41,123 nt of DNA from Comamonadaceae bacterium CG12_big_fil_rev_8_21_14_0_65_59_15 (GCA_002786915.1 PCUV01000003.1:1-41123), one strand, 5' to 3'; positions 7,067 to 16,404 are shown, counted from the stretch's first letter. Numbers and translations are program-made. The notes: a model not told the origin generated them from the letters alone.

Positions 7067-9619
7067 ATGTCAACGACCCAGGCCATCCAAGTCACGCGCA
7101 GCGCGCCGCTGGCGCCCTTGCGCAGCCTGAACCAATGGTGGAAGTCGCAGCCGCCGCAGCGCCAGGACCGCTATGCCATGCTGGCACCCCTGGCAGCCGT
7201 GTTGCTGTTTTTTGCTGCCATCCTGACCTCTTTTGCTTACCTGCGCTTTGAGGAAATTGCGCGCGAGCGCGAGGCCATTCACCGGGACGTGGAATACACC
7301 CAGCAACGCCTGCGCCTGCGTCTGCTGGAACAGCAGGAGCAGTTCATGCGCTTTGCGCATGAGGTCGCCAGCCGCGAAATCAGTGCCACTGATTTCATGA
7401 CACGTGCCGAAGCGTTGACCAACCAATTCCCCGAAATGCGCAGCCTAACCTGGGTGGACGACAAGTTGCGCGTGCGCGTGCGCTATGACCCGCGCGACGA
7501 CTTCAGCCGATTGCAGAGCGACCCCATGAAGGAGCAAACCACCGAATTCCAGCAGAACTACCGTTTGGCGCGCGACCTGCTGTTGCCGGTGTATTCCACA
7601 CCAAGCAAGCAGGTCGATGCACCCGCCCAATTGCAACTGCATCTACCCCTGATCGACAAGACCAAGTTCAAAGGCGTGTTGCTGGTGGTCTATCCGATCG
7701 ACGCCGTGTTCCGCTATGGCATTCCGGATGAAATCAGCGCCAAGTACGCGATGTCGTTCCACGACGCAGACGGCAAGGTGCTGGCAGGCAGCACCCTGTC
7801 CGAAAAAACGCTCACGCGAAACCTGCTGCCCTGGTCTAACCCGGTGAATGGCTACGAACTGCCCATATCGCCTGTGGGAAACGGTTTGACCCTGCGCGGT
7901 CAGGCGTACCGTACCTCGCATGGCGTGATTGGAAGTGCGCTGTTTTGGCTGGTCATGGTGCTCAGTGCGATCACCGCCTGGCTGCTGCTAGCCAACTGGC
8001 GTCACACGCGCAAGCGCATCCAGGCACAAGACGCGCTGGTGCAAGAAACTGCGTTTCGACGCGCCATGGAAAATTCCATGCTCACCGGTATGCGCGCGCT
8101 GGACATGACCGGCATGATCACCTATGTGAACGCTGCGTTTTGCAGCATGACCGGCTGGCGGGAAGACGAGCTGATTGGCAAAACCGCCCCTTTCCCGTAC
8201 TGGCCCGATGAAGACCATGAGCTCCTGAAAAACCGTCTGAGCGAAGAATTGACCGGCCGCGTGGAACCCAGCGGCATCCAATTTCGCGTCAAGCGCAAAA
8301 ACGGCACCTTGATGGACGCACGCCTGTACGTGTCGCCACTGATCGACGCCTTTGGCCAGCAGACCGGCTGGATGACGTCGATGACCGACATCACCGAACC
8401 GAATCGGGTGCGCGAACAACTGGCCGCGTCCCACGAGCGCTTTACCGCCGTCCTGGAAGCACTCGACGCTTCTATTTCAGTAGCACCTCTGGGCAACAAC
8501 GAACTGCTGTTTGCCAACAAGCTGTATCGCCTATGGTTTGGCGGCGATGTGCAGGGGCATCTGCAATTGATCGCCGAAGCCGGCGTACCAGCACCCGTGG
8601 CGCGTGACGAGTCGCAGGACACGGTGGACGTTTTTGCCGGTTTGCCCACCGACGAACTGCCTGACAAGGAAACCGAAAGCGCAGAAATCTATCTGGGCAG
8701 CCTGGGGCGCTGGCTAGAGGTGCGCACGCGTTACCTGAGTTGGGTCGATGGACGTCTGGCGCAAATGGTCATCGCCACCGACATCACCGCCAGGCGTGAA
8801 GCCGAAGAACAGTCGCAAGTGCAGGCCGAACGCGCGCAGACCTCCAGCCGCCTGATCACCATGGGTGAAATGGCCTCCAGCGTGGCGCACGAACTCAACC
8901 AGCCGCTCACAGCCATCAGCAACTACTGCAACGGCATGGTGTCGCGCATTCAGGCGGGTCAGATCACCAACGGAGAATTGCTTGGCGCACTTGAGAAAAC
9001 CTCGCGTCAGGCCAGCCGCGCAGGGCAGATCATTCAACGCATCCGCTCCTTCGTGAAGCGCAGCGAGCCCAATCGCGCCGTGACGAGCGTCATCACTATT
9101 GTCAATGATGCTGTAGAACTAGCCGAGATCGAAATGCGCAGGCACAACGTGCGCCTCACCCAGTACATAGCCCCTAACCTGCCCAGTGTGCTGGTGGACC
9201 CGATCCTGATCGAGCAGGTGGTGCTCAATCTGCTCAAGAACGCGGCCGAGGCCATCGACGCCGCGCAGCGCCCGACCGCTCAACGGCTGGTCAAATTGCG
9301 GGTGGTACCGGCCCTGGTCGAAGGCAAGCCGGTGATCGAGTTTTCCGTCACCGACTCAGGCGCAGGCATCGCCCCCGACGTGATGGATCGGCTGTACGAG
9401 GCGTTCTATTCCACCAAGACCGACGGCATGGGCATCGGGCTGAGTCTGTGCCGCTCGATTGTCGAGTCGCACAAGGGCCGGATGAAAGCACAGAACATTT
9501 ACAATGGGGCGCAGGAGATAACAGGCTGCTGCTTCGACTTCTGGATACCCAGGCAAAGTGCACCAGCCTCTTTCTCCAGTGCACGTTCCGAACCACAAAA
9601 ACTTCAGGTTTCGCCATGA
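7067..9619 (+). CDS. Membrane-bound PAS-domain sensor histidine kinase
   Basis: An 850-aa inner-membrane sensor. Transmembrane segments lie near 37-58 and 287-309, enclosing a periplasmic region of about 225 aa with no family I recognise. The cytoplasmic part has a PAS domain (about 330-445), a second more diverged PAS-like segment (about 455-580), a HisKA domain with phosphoacceptor H608 in MGEMASSVAHELNQPL, and a HATPase domain with N box VLNLLKNAAEAID, G1 box DSGAGI and G2 box GMGIGLSLC. The H-box and overall kinase core resemble FixL/DctB kinases. The stop codon overlaps the start of the response regulator (ATGA), so the two are almost certainly translationally coupled partners. The stimulus is unknown; proximity to pdh is suggestive only. 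Confidence 0.92.
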   Translation: MSTTQAIQVTRSAPLAPLRSLNQWWKSQPPQRQDRYAMLAPLAAVLLFFAAILTSFAYLRFEEIAREREAIHRDVEYTQQRLRLRLLEQQEQFMRFAHEVASREISATDFMTRAEALTNQFPEMRSLTWVDDKLRVRVRYDPRDDFSRLQSDPMKEQTTEFQQNYRLARDLLLPVYSTPSKQVDAPAQLQLHLPLIDKTKFKGVLLVVYPIDAVFRYGIPDEISAKYAMSFHDADGKVLAGSTLSEKTLTRNLLPWSNPVNGYELPISPVGNGLTLRGQAYRTSHGVIGSALFWLVMVLSAITAWLLLANWRHTRKRIQAQDALVQETAFRRAMENSMLTGMRALDMTGMITYVNAAFCSMTGWREDELIGKTAPFPYWPDEDHELLKNRLSEELTGRVEPSGIQFRVKRKNGTLMDARLYVSPLIDAFGQQTGWMTSMTDITEPNRVREQLAASHERFTAVLEALDASISVAPLGNNELLFANKLYRLWFGGDVQGHLQLIAEAGVPAPVARDESQDTVDVFAGLPTDELPDKETESAEIYLGSLGRWLEVRTRYLSWVDGRLAQMVIATDITARREAEEQSQVQAERAQTSSRLITMGEMASSVAHELNQPLTAISNYCNGMVSRIQAGQITNGELLGALEKTSRQASRAGQIIQRIRSFVKRSEPNRAVTSVITIVNDAVELAEIEMRRHNVRLTQYIAPNLPSVLVDPILIEQVVLNLLKNAAEAIDAAQRPTAQRLVKLRVVPALVEGKPVIEFSVTDSGAGIAPDVMDRLYEAFYSTKTDGMGIGLSLCRSIVESHKGRMKAQNIYNGAQEITGCCFDFWIPRQSAPASFSSARSEPQKLQVSP

Positions 9620-10239
9620 GTTTGATTCCCAAAAAAGGCACGGTGTATGTCGTTGACGACGACGACGCTGTGCGCGATTCACTGCAATGGATGCTTGAGG
9701 GCAAAGACTACCGCGTGCGATGCTTTGATTCGGCCGAGTCTTTTCTAAGCCGTTTTGATGCCGAAGAAGTCGCCTGCCTGATTGTTGACATCCGCATGGC
9801 CGGCATGACCGGGCTGGAGCTGCAAGACCGCTTGCTTGAAACCCATTCGCCTCTGCCACTGGCTTTTATTACCGGCCACGGTGATGTGCCGATGGCGGTC
9901 GAGACCATGAAAAAAGGCGCCATGGATTTCATCCAGAAACCTTTTAACGAAGCCAAGTTGGTACCACTGGTCGAACGCATGCTCGAACAGGCCAATGCCG
10001 CCTTTGCCGACTATCAGAGTGCTCTGAACCGTGATGCGCTGATGGCTCGTCTGACGCTGCGTGAATCGCAGGTGCTTGAGCGCATCGTGGCGGGCCGACT
10101 GAACAAGCAGATTGCCGACGACCTAGGCATCAGCATCAAGACGGTGGAGGCACACCGCGCCAACATCATGGAAAAACTCAGCGCCAACACGGTGGCCGAT
10201 CTGCTCAAGATTGCGCTCGGCCCCAACGCCAAGAGCTAA
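9616..10239 (+). CDS. FixJ-like response regulator (receiver + LuxR-type HTH)
   Basis: Cognate regulator of the preceding kinase, 207 aa. The receiver has the acidic pocket D14-D17, phosphoacceptor D58 in [11 protein letters not shown], a Thr in [12 protein letters not shown] and the conserved Lys in FIQKPF. The C-terminal LuxR-type helix-turn-helix is [16 protein letters not shown] followed by [19 protein letters not shown]. The start is the ATG that overlaps the kinase TGA; an in-frame extension of 56 codons upstream lies wholly inside the kinase gene and lacks domain character. The GHGDVPMAV and KPF segments are typical of FixJ/TodT-type activators. Confidence 0.95.
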   Translation: MSLIPKKGTVYVVDDDDAVRDSLQWMLEGKDYRVRCFDSAESFLSRFDAEEVACLIVDIRMAGMTGLELQDRLLETHSPLPLAFITGHGDVPMAVETMKKGAMDFIQKPFNEAKLVPLVERMLEQANAAFADYQSALNRDALMARLTLRESQVLERIVAGRLNKQIADDLGISIKTVEAHRANIMEKLSANTVADLLKIALGPNAKS

Positions 10240-10273
10240 CTCACGCCTGCCGGGCGCACCTGGCAAACCACCC

Positions 10274-10307
10274 GGCCCGCCAGCCAATACTTGCGGGCCA
10301 TTTTTTT
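10274..10307 (+). terminator. Rho-independent terminator after the two-component operon
   Basis: Arms GGCCCGC (10274-10280) and GCGGGCC (10293-10299) pair perfectly across a 12-base loop and are followed by A and seven T residues. The T-tract ends 12 bases before the folD ATG, so folD must be transcribed either by read-through or from a promoter inside the upstream region. Confidence 0.8.
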
Positions 10308-10319
10308 GAAGCAAACACC

Positions 10320-11183
10320 ATGACATCTCACACCTCCCCAGCTCAGATCATCGACGGCCTTGCGCTGTCCAAACAGTTGCGCGCTGATGTCACACAGCGC
10401 GTGCAGGCACTCAAGGCACGCGGCATCACGCCCGGCTTGGCGGTCATTCTGGTAGGCGAAAACCCGGCCAGCCAGGTGTATGTACGCAACAAGGTCAAGG
10501 GTTGCGAAGACTGCGGCTTTCATTCGGTGTTGGAGAAGTACGACGCCGACCTGACCGAGGCCGCCCTGCTGGCGCGCATCGACGCGCTCAACCGCGACCC
10601 CGCCATCCACGGCATTCTGGTGCAGCTGCCGGTGCCCAAACACATCGACGCCAACAAGGTCATCGAAGCCATTTCCCCGGCCAAGGATGTCGATGGCTTT
10701 CACATCGCCAGCGCGGGCGCGCTGATGACCGGTATGTCCGGCTTTGTGCCGTGCACGCCGTATGGCTGCATGAAGATGCTGGAATCGATTGGCTACGACT
10801 TGCGCGGCAAACACGCAGTGGTGATCGGCCGCAGCAACATTGTGGGCAAGCCCATGGCGCTGCTGCTGCTGCAAAAAAATGCCACCGTCACCATCTGCCA
10901 CAGCGCCACGCGCGACCTGAAAGCCCTCACCCTGCAGGCCGACGTGATTGTGGCCGCTGTGGGCAAGCGCAACGTGCTCACCGCCGACATGGTCAAGCCC
11001 GGCGCCGTAGTGCTGGATGTGGGCATGAACCGCAACCCTGAGGGCAAGCTCTGCGGCGATGTAGATTTTGAAGGTGTACGCCAGGTGGCAAGCTACATCA
11101 CCCCCGTGCCGGGTGGGGTTGGCCCCATGACCATTACCATGTTGCTAGTGAATACCCTGGAATCTGCTGAGCGTAGCGCTTGA
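10320..11183 (+). CDS. folD: Methylenetetrahydrofolate dehydrogenase / cyclohydrolase
   Basis: Bifunctional folate C1 enzyme converting 5,10-methylene-THF to 10-formyl-THF with NADP+. It is 287 aa, the family's usual size. Diagnostic blocks are [13 protein letters not shown] (Y54, catalytic K58), [10 protein letters not shown], the DVDGFH block, [10 protein letters not shown], the nucleotide-binding [17 protein letters not shown], and [15 protein letters not shown] near the end. The stop TGA shares one base with the ATG of the peptidase gene (TGATG), indicating coupling. No strong ribosome site is seen before the ATG. Confidence 0.97.
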   Translation: MTSHTSPAQIIDGLALSKQLRADVTQRVQALKARGITPGLAVILVGENPASQVYVRNKVKGCEDCGFHSVLEKYDADLTEAALLARIDALNRDPAIHGILVQLPVPKHIDANKVIEAISPAKDVDGFHIASAGALMTGMSGFVPCTPYGCMKMLESIGYDLRGKHAVVIGRSNIVGKPMALLLLQKNATVTICHSATRDLKALTLQADVIVAAVGKRNVLTADMVKPGAVVLDVGMNRNPEGKLCGDVDFEGVRQVASYITPVPGGVGPMTITMLLVNTLESAERSA

Positions 11184-13246
11184 TGAACAACCCTTTACTC
11201 GCTTTTGAAGGTCTGCCGCGTTTTGACGCGGTGCAGGCTTGCCATGTTGAACCCGCCATCGACGCCCTGTTGGCACAGGCCGAAGCGGCGTTGCACACCG
11301 TGACCCAACCCGGCTTTGAGGCCAGCTGGAGCGCCATCGCGCGTGAGTTGGACGTCGCTGTGGAACGTTTGTCTTGCGCCTGGGGCACGGTGAACCACCT
11401 CAACGCCGTGGCCGACACGCCCGAACTGCGCGCCGCCTTCAACGCCGCACTGCCCAAGGTGACCGCGTTCTACACCCGCATGGGCGCCGACGAAGCGCTG
11501 TACGCCAAATACAAGGCCATCGGCCCAGCCACGCTCACACCCGCGCAGCGCCAGGCGCAGCGCAACGCACTGCGCAACTTTGTGCTCGGCGGGGCCGAAC
11601 TGCAAGGCCAGCCGCGCCAGCGTTTTGCCGAGATCCAGGAGCGCCAGGCTGCCTTGAGCCAGAAGTTCAGCGAAAACGCGCTCGACGCCACTGACGCCTT
11701 TACCTATTTGGCCAGCGACGCTGAGATGGCGGGCATTCCGGCAGATATTGCTGCCGCCGCGCGCGAAGCGGCCAGCCAAGCCGGACAAACGGGGTATCGA
11801 CTCACGCTCAAGCTGCCGTGCTACCTGCCGGTGATGCAGTTTGCGCACAACCGCTGCTTGCGCGAAACGATGTACCGCGCTTACGTCACGCGTGCCTCGG
11901 ACCAGGCAGACAGTACCGGGCGCGCGTTTGACAACACCGCCATCATGCACGAGCTGCTGGCGCTGCGCGAGGAAGAAGCTGCGTTGCTGGGTTTTGCCAA
12001 TTTTGGCGAACTGTCGCTGGCGCCAAAAATGGCCAACAACCCGGCGCAGGTGATCGAATTTTTACGCGACCTGGCACAACGCGCACGCCCGTTTGCCGAG
12101 CAGGATGTGGCCGACCTGCGCGCCTTTGCACATGAGCACTTGAAGCTGGACGACCCGCAGCCCTGGGACTGGCCTTACATCAGCGAAAAACTCAAGGAGG
12201 CGCGCTACGCTTTCAACGAGCAAGAAGTCAAACAGTACTTCGGTCTGCCCAAGGTGCTCAGTGGCTTGTTCAAGATCGCCGAAACCCTGTTTGAAGTGGC
12301 CATCCGCGAAGACCAGGCACCCGTGTGGGCCGACGGTGTGCGTTTTTTTCGCATCGAACGCAGCCAGTCACCAGACCAGACACCCGCGCTCGTCGGACAG
12401 TTTTACCTGGACCCGAGCGCGCGTACCGGCAAACGTGGCGGCGCCTGGATGGACGACGTGCGCGCACGCTGGCTGCGTCCGGATACACAGATACTACAAA
12501 CGCCGGTAGCACACCTGGTGTGCAATTTCGCCAGCGCAATGGATGGCAAGTCGGCGCTGCTGACACACGACGACGTCACCACGCTGTTCCACGAGTTCGG
12601 CCATGGTCTGCACCATATGCTGACACAGGTTGACGAGCGCGATGTGTCGGGCATCAGCGGCGTTGAATGGGACGCGGTCGAATTGCCGAGCCAGTTCATG
12701 GAAAACTTTTGCTGGGAATACAGCGTGCTACAGCACATGACAGCGCACGTGGACACGGGTGCGCCGCTGCCACGCGCGCTGTTTGACAAGATGCTGGCGG
12801 CCAAGAACTTTCAGAGTGGCATGCAGACCTTGCGTCAAATTGAGTTTTCGCTGTTTGACATGTTGCTGCACACCGCACAGACGCCGGGTGACGACATTCA
12901 AGCCCTGCTGCAACAGGTGCGCCAAGAGGTGGCAGTGATTCAGCCACCGGCGTGGTCGCGCACGGCGCACACGTTCAGCCACATTTTTGCCGGTGGCTAC
13001 GCGGCTGGCTATTACAGCTACAAGTGGGCCGAGGTGTTAAGCGCCGACGCCTACGCGGCGTTTGAAGAGGCCGCGAGCGACCCTACAACCGCACTGGAAA
13101 CCGGTCGGTGCTTTCGCCGCGAAATACTGGAAGCCGGTGGCAGTCGCCCCGCAATGGAATCATTCAAGGCATTTCGCGGCAGAGCGCCTACACTGGAGGC
13201 TCTGCTGCGACACCAAGGCATGACGCCAGTCAACCATGTCAATTAA
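11183..13246 (+). CDS. prlC: M3-family zinc oligopeptidase (oligopeptidase A)
   Basis: Cytoplasmic thimet-type metallopeptidase that degrades short peptides, including cleaved signal peptides in E. coli. It is 687 aa. The zinc motif is HEFGH at 470-474 within LFHEFGHGLHHML, and the third ligand is expected in GVEWDAVELPSQFMENF about 25 residues later. The C-terminal FAGGYAAGYYSYKWAEVL segment is the conserved substrate-binding Gly/Tyr region. The ATG overlaps the folD stop; a TTG one codon upstream also exists but is less likely. Its last 11 bases overlap the next gene. Confidence 0.95.
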   Translation: MNNPLLAFEGLPRFDAVQACHVEPAIDALLAQAEAALHTVTQPGFEASWSAIARELDVAVERLSCAWGTVNHLNAVADTPELRAAFNAALPKVTAFYTRMGADEALYAKYKAIGPATLTPAQRQAQRNALRNFVLGGAELQGQPRQRFAEIQERQAALSQKFSENALDATDAFTYLASDAEMAGIPADIAAAAREAASQAGQTGYRLTLKLPCYLPVMQFAHNRCLRETMYRAYVTRASDQADSTGRAFDNTAIMHELLALREEEAALLGFANFGELSLAPKMANNPAQVIEFLRDLAQRARPFAEQDVADLRAFAHEHLKLDDPQPWDWPYISEKLKEARYAFNEQEVKQYFGLPKVLSGLFKIAETLFEVAIREDQAPVWADGVRFFRIERSQSPDQTPALVGQFYLDPSARTGKRGGAWMDDVRARWLRPDTQILQTPVAHLVCNFASAMDGKSALLTHDDVTTLFHEFGHGLHHMLTQVDERDVSGISGVEWDAVELPSQFMENFCWEYSVLQHMTAHVDTGAPLPRALFDKMLAAKNFQSGMQTLRQIEFSLFDMLLHTAQTPGDDIQALLQQVRQEVAVIQPPAWSRTAHTFSHIFAGGYAAGYYSYKWAEVLSADAYAAFEEAASDPTTALETGRCFRREILEAGGSRPAMESFKAFRGRAPTLEALLRHQGMTPVNHVN

Positions 13247-13895
13247 CCCATTTTCTGTAGCAACGCACGCCGCCTGCGTAGCGCTGATGACGCTCACCAG
13301 CCTGGCCAGTGCCCAGGCACAAACGGTGTACCGCGGCGTCGCTAGCAACGGACAGGTCACATTTTCTGATCGCCCCAGCAGCCGAGCCAGCCAGCCGATA
13401 CAGATTCGAATCAGCGTTCCGGCCAACACCCCACAATACACCAACCTGCCATTGGCCTTGCGCCAATTGGTCGCCAATTATCCGGTCACGCTTTACAGCG
13501 CCAGTGGCTGCGCGCCGTGTGACAAGGGCCGTACGCTGCTCATCGAGCGCGGCGTACCTTTTATCGAAAAAACCGTCGATCAGCCGCAAGACGTCCAGGC
13601 ACTCAAGCGCCTGACTGATTCCACGGCGTTACCTCTGTTAACCTTGGGTGCGCAACAGCTCAAGGGTTTTTCCGCCTCCGAATGGCAACAATTTTTGGAC
13701 GTCGCCGGTTACCCTGAGACCAGCCAATTACCGGCCAACTACCGCAATCCACCCGCCGAGCCGTTGGTAGCACTGCCAACGGCGACCGCGCCCAGCGCTG
13801 CTACCATCCCGCCAGCGCCAGCCCCGGTACAGCCCGCCCCCGCGCCAGTCACACCGCGTACCACGCCCAGCAACCCGGCAGGTATTCAATTCTGA
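13236..13895 (+). CDS. Exported DUF4124 / glutaredoxin-like protein
   Basis: A 219-aa protein with an N-terminal signal peptide (hydrophobic 12-27, cleavage near ASAQAQ), a DUF4124-like stretch TVYRGVASNGQVTFSDRP (about 30-47), then a glutaredoxin fold (about 80-160) with the redox motif SGCAPCDKG and a cis-proline segment TALPLLTLG. The tail (about 175-219) is Pro/Ala-rich and low in complexity. The likely role is thiol-disulfide chemistry in the periplasm; substrates are unknown. The start overlaps the peptidase stop by 11 bases. The tail DNA contains an 8-bp inverted repeat (GCCGTTGG..CCAACGGC) near 13760-13783. Confidence 0.85.
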   Translation: MSINPFSVATHAACVALMTLTSLASAQAQTVYRGVASNGQVTFSDRPSSRASQPIQIRISVPANTPQYTNLPLALRQLVANYPVTLYSASGCAPCDKGRTLLIERGVPFIEKTVDQPQDVQALKRLTDSTALPLLTLGAQQLKGFSASEWQQFLDVAGYPETSQLPANYRNPPAEPLVALPTATAPSAATIPPAPAPVQPAPAPVTPRTTPSNPAGIQF

Positions 13896-13896
13896 G

Positions 13897-14016
13897 ACCT
13901 TGCGGGACAGATCAAAGCGACACGAAGTGCGCGTGCTCTGTCCTCAACTGATTAAAACCTTGCGGGACAGATCAAAGCGACACGAAGTGCGCGTGCTCTG
14001 TCCTCAACTGATTAAA
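13897..14016. repeat. Exact 60-bp tandem duplication of a GGGACAGA palindrome
   Basis: Two identical 60-bp units, 13897-13956 and 13957-14016, sit head to tail between the convergent glutaredoxin-like and nitronate monooxygenase genes. Each unit is a hairpin: outer arms GGACAGA and TCTGTCC (preceded by GCG), inner stem GCG.CAC and GTG.CGC around a GAA loop. Each ends ATTAAA, and the second copy supplies the TAA stop (minus strand) of the monooxygenase gene. The outer arms relate it to the palindromes at 4101, 35858 and 40117. It may act as a bidirectional transcription end, although no long T-tract is present. Confidence 0.95.
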
Positions 14017-15259
14017 CCGGCGGCAGCGCCACCTGGTGATCGACGCTGTACCGATAGTCGTTAAAGATGTGCTCGGCGCTAAGCAACTGATAGCTGCCGT
14101 CGGCGTTCTTGCGCGTGGTGTCCTTGAGCCGGTAGGTGTAGTGACCACAAGTCCACAGTTTGAAGTTGCGCATCTGCGTGCACAGACAGGTCTTGTCCAG
14201 CACCGAGATGTTTTTGCCGTCGGGGTGCAACGCCAGCTCGCGATTGTAGGCGGTGACGTAGGCGCAGTTGCCGTTGCCGTCGAGCAGATAGCCGTAGGAC
14301 TCGCAATTTGGGCGAATGCCGTCGCCAATGGCCGGTGACCCTTTCAGCATGCGCATCGGGTAGCCCGTGGGCGAGATGGTGTTGACGATGATGTCGTCTT
14401 CATTGGCGCGGTAGTAGTCCTGCTTGACGTCCGTCGGCAGACCGCATTCATGCGCCACCGTAAAGCGCGTGGCCACCTGCACCGCCGCCGAGCCCGATTC
14501 CAGAAACGACACCGCGTCGCTGCCGGTAAAAATACCACCCGCCGCGATGACCGGAATGTCGAGCTGTTCGTCTTTGACAAACTTGATCACCTCGGCCACG
14601 ATGGTGACCAGGTCGTAGTCGGCCCAATCCATGCCAAAACCCAGATGCCCACCGGCCAATGGCCCCTCAACGACCACGTAGTCGGGCTTGCGCTCCAGCC
14701 GCGCGTTCTTGCGCAGGAACAGTTGCAGCGCGCGCACACTGCTGACGATGATGCCCAGCTTGGCGTCCCGAAACCGTGGATGGTCGGCAATCAGGCCAAA
14801 AGAGCCCAGATGCAGCCCGGCGCTGAGCGTGATGCCGTCGATGCCGGCGTCAAGCGCGCTGGCCATGCGCACCTGCAAGGTCTCACGCGGGCCGTTCATG
14901 GTGAGCTTTTCCATGCAGTTCACAAAGATCAGGCCATCGCCTTTTTTGGCCTCCATGGTGGCGCCTACATGACGGCGCGTGGCCTCGGCCAGAATGTCCA
15001 AGTCAAACTTGACCTGCGACTTGTCGGCGTTAAGGATGTTGTGCTTGTAGAACCTGGTTTTGTCCTTGACAAAACTGGTGTCAAAACGCCGGTCCGACAC
15101 GTCGTTGACCATGGCGTCCGAGATGTGCCCGATGCCGCCCAGTCGGGCCGTTTCCAGCGCCAGCTCGGCGGTCGAAATATCAACCCCCATGCCGCCCACC
15201 ATGATCGGCACATATTCTTTATGACCGAACTTCAGCCGAAAATCGTCCACACGTTTCAT
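14012..15259 (-). CDS. Nitronate monooxygenase-like flavoprotein with Cys-rich tail
   Basis: A TIM-barrel FMN protein of the 2-nitropropane dioxygenase/nitronate monooxygenase group, 415 aa from the ATG giving MKRVDDFRLKFG, which has AAGGA eight bases upstream; a TTG five codons earlier is less likely. Family blocks are PIMVGGMGVDIS, GGIGHISDAM, VVEGPLAGGHLGFG (FMN phosphate/active-site His region) and PVIAAGGIFTGSDAV. After the barrel, about 110 residues carry five to six cysteines (CESYGYLLDGNGNC, then TCLC, then TCGH), which I do not recognise and which could bind a metal or Fe-S cluster. It is divergent from the CaiB-like gene. The substrate is not predictable. Confidence 0.85.
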   Translation of the reverse strand: MKRVDDFRLKFGHKEYVPIMVGGMGVDISTAELALETARLGGIGHISDAMVNDVSDRRFDTSFVKDKTRFYKHNILNADKSQVKFDLDILAEATRRHVGATMEAKKGDGLIFVNCMEKLTMNGPRETLQVRMASALDAGIDGITLSAGLHLGSFGLIADHPRFRDAKLGIIVSSVRALQLFLRKNARLERKPDYVVVEGPLAGGHLGFGMDWADYDLVTIVAEVIKFVKDEQLDIPVIAAGGIFTGSDAVSFLESGSAAVQVATRFTVAHECGLPTDVKQDYYRANEDDIIVNTISPTGYPMRMLKGSPAIGDGIRPNCESYGYLLDGNGNCAYVTAYNRELALHPDGKNISVLDKTCLCTQMRNFKLWTCGHYTYRLKDTTRKNADGSYQLLSAEHIFNDYRYSVDHQVALPPV

Positions 15260-15436
15260 GAAAATCCTTGGCAATCAAGGCGCTTGCCACACGATGCACC
15301 ACCTTGAAAAATGTCGGGGCAGGATGGCCTCGAGAAGCATGAATTCTACCCACGCACCCCTAGTCGCAAAAGGCCGAACTCAATACCCATGACCGCGCTG
15401 TATGCTTGCACGTTGATTGTCACAAACACCCTGTAT

Positions 15437-16363
15437 ATGAACGCTCGCAACACATCTTTGTCAAATCCTGGCGCGCTCGACGGCGTGCACATCCTGAGCT
15501 TGAGCTTGAACCTACCCGGGCCCGCTGCGCTTCTTCGGTGCTGCAAGATGGGCGCGCGCTGCATCAAGCTCGAACCACCTGCACCCGCATCGCCAACGCA
15601 ATCGGCGGGCAGCGTCACCGGCGACCCGATGAGCGCGTACAGCCGCGCCGCCTACGACGCCCTGCACCAGGGCATCAGCGTGTGCAGCGCCGACCTAAAA
15701 ACCGACGCCGGTCAAGACGCACTGCACGCCGAACTGGCGCAGGCCGACGTGCTCCTGACCTCATTTCGCCCCAGTGCCTTACCCAAGTTGGGGCTGGAGT
15801 GGACGCAACTGCACCAGCGCTATCCGCGCTTGTCGTTGGTGACGATCGTCGGTGCAGCCGGGGCGCGCGCCGAAGAGCCTGGCCACGACCTGACCTACCT
15901 GGCAGAAAACGACCTGGTCACCGGGCTGGACTTGCCCGCCACGCTGTACGCTGACATGGCCGGAGCGCTGATGGCTAGCGAAGCGGTGTTGCAGGCGGTG
16001 CTGCTACAAAAACAAACCGGAACCGGGCGCTTTTTTGAAGTGGCGCTGGCCGACGCAGCGGCGCACCTGGCGCAGCCGCGCGCCTGGGGTCTGACCCTGC
16101 CCGGCACCGCCATCGGCGGCGGCCACGCCGGTTACCGTGTTTATCCGTGCGCCGACGGCCGCGTGGCGTTAGCCGCGCTGGAACCACACTTTGCCAAGGC
16201 CTTGTGCAGGGCGATCGGCGTCACCTGGGACGGGCCCGCCACCATGCTACGAGCAACCACCCATCAACAGGTAACCGCTTTCATGGCAACACTGACCTGC
16301 GCCACGCTGGACAGCCTGGGGCACGAGCACGACATTCCGCTGCATATACTCCCAAATAAATAG
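15437..16363 (+). CDS. Short CaiB/BaiF (alpha-methylacyl-CoA racemase-like) protein
   Basis: Class III CoA-transferase superfamily. From ATG 15437 it is 308 aa, shorter than typical members (about 360-400). Recognisable parts are LPGPAALLRC near the start, the DVLLTSFRPSALPKLGL block, and GHDLTYLAENDLVTG followed by TLYADMAGALMA. The His of GHD and the Asp of YAD match the catalytic pair of alpha-methylacyl-CoA racemase, so a racemase-like activity is more likely than CoA transfer. No ribosome site is evident at 15437; in-frame starts at 15311 and 15389 exist, so the start is uncertain. The C-terminus is short and ends inside a repeat element (copy 4), whose TAG is the stop. Confidence 0.8.
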   Translation: MNARNTSLSNPGALDGVHILSLSLNLPGPAALLRCCKMGARCIKLEPPAPASPTQSAGSVTGDPMSAYSRAAYDALHQGISVCSADLKTDAGQDALHAELAQADVLLTSFRPSALPKLGLEWTQLHQRYPRLSLVTIVGAAGARAEEPGHDLTYLAENDLVTGLDLPATLYADMAGALMASEAVLQAVLLQKQTGTGRFFEVALADAAAHLAQPRAWGLTLPGTAIGGGHAGYRVYPCADGRVALAALEPHFAKALCRAIGVTWDGPATMLRATTHQQVTAFMATLTCATLDSLGHEHDIPLHILPNK

Positions 16364-16404
16364 CTGCTTACGCTTTCAGATAAAGGGCTGAACAGATTTT
16401 TTAC
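16354..16404 (+). repeat. 50-bp interspersed repeat, copy 4 (caiB-like/ispF junction)
   Basis: TAGCTGCTTACGCTT is followed by AGGGCTGAACAGATTTTTT and ends TGTAGAA. It occupies the whole 37-bp gap between two convergent stop codons and provides both of them or their immediate context. This copy has no link to lipoyl modules, which is the main argument that the sequence is a dispersed element. Confidence 0.7.

Noticed and set aside
11148..11190. Possible eighth copy of the 50-bp repeat at the folD end
   Set aside because: CTGCTGAGCGTAGCGCTTGAT resembles the core, but an internal gap is needed and the second half (GGGCTGGAG..) is absent.
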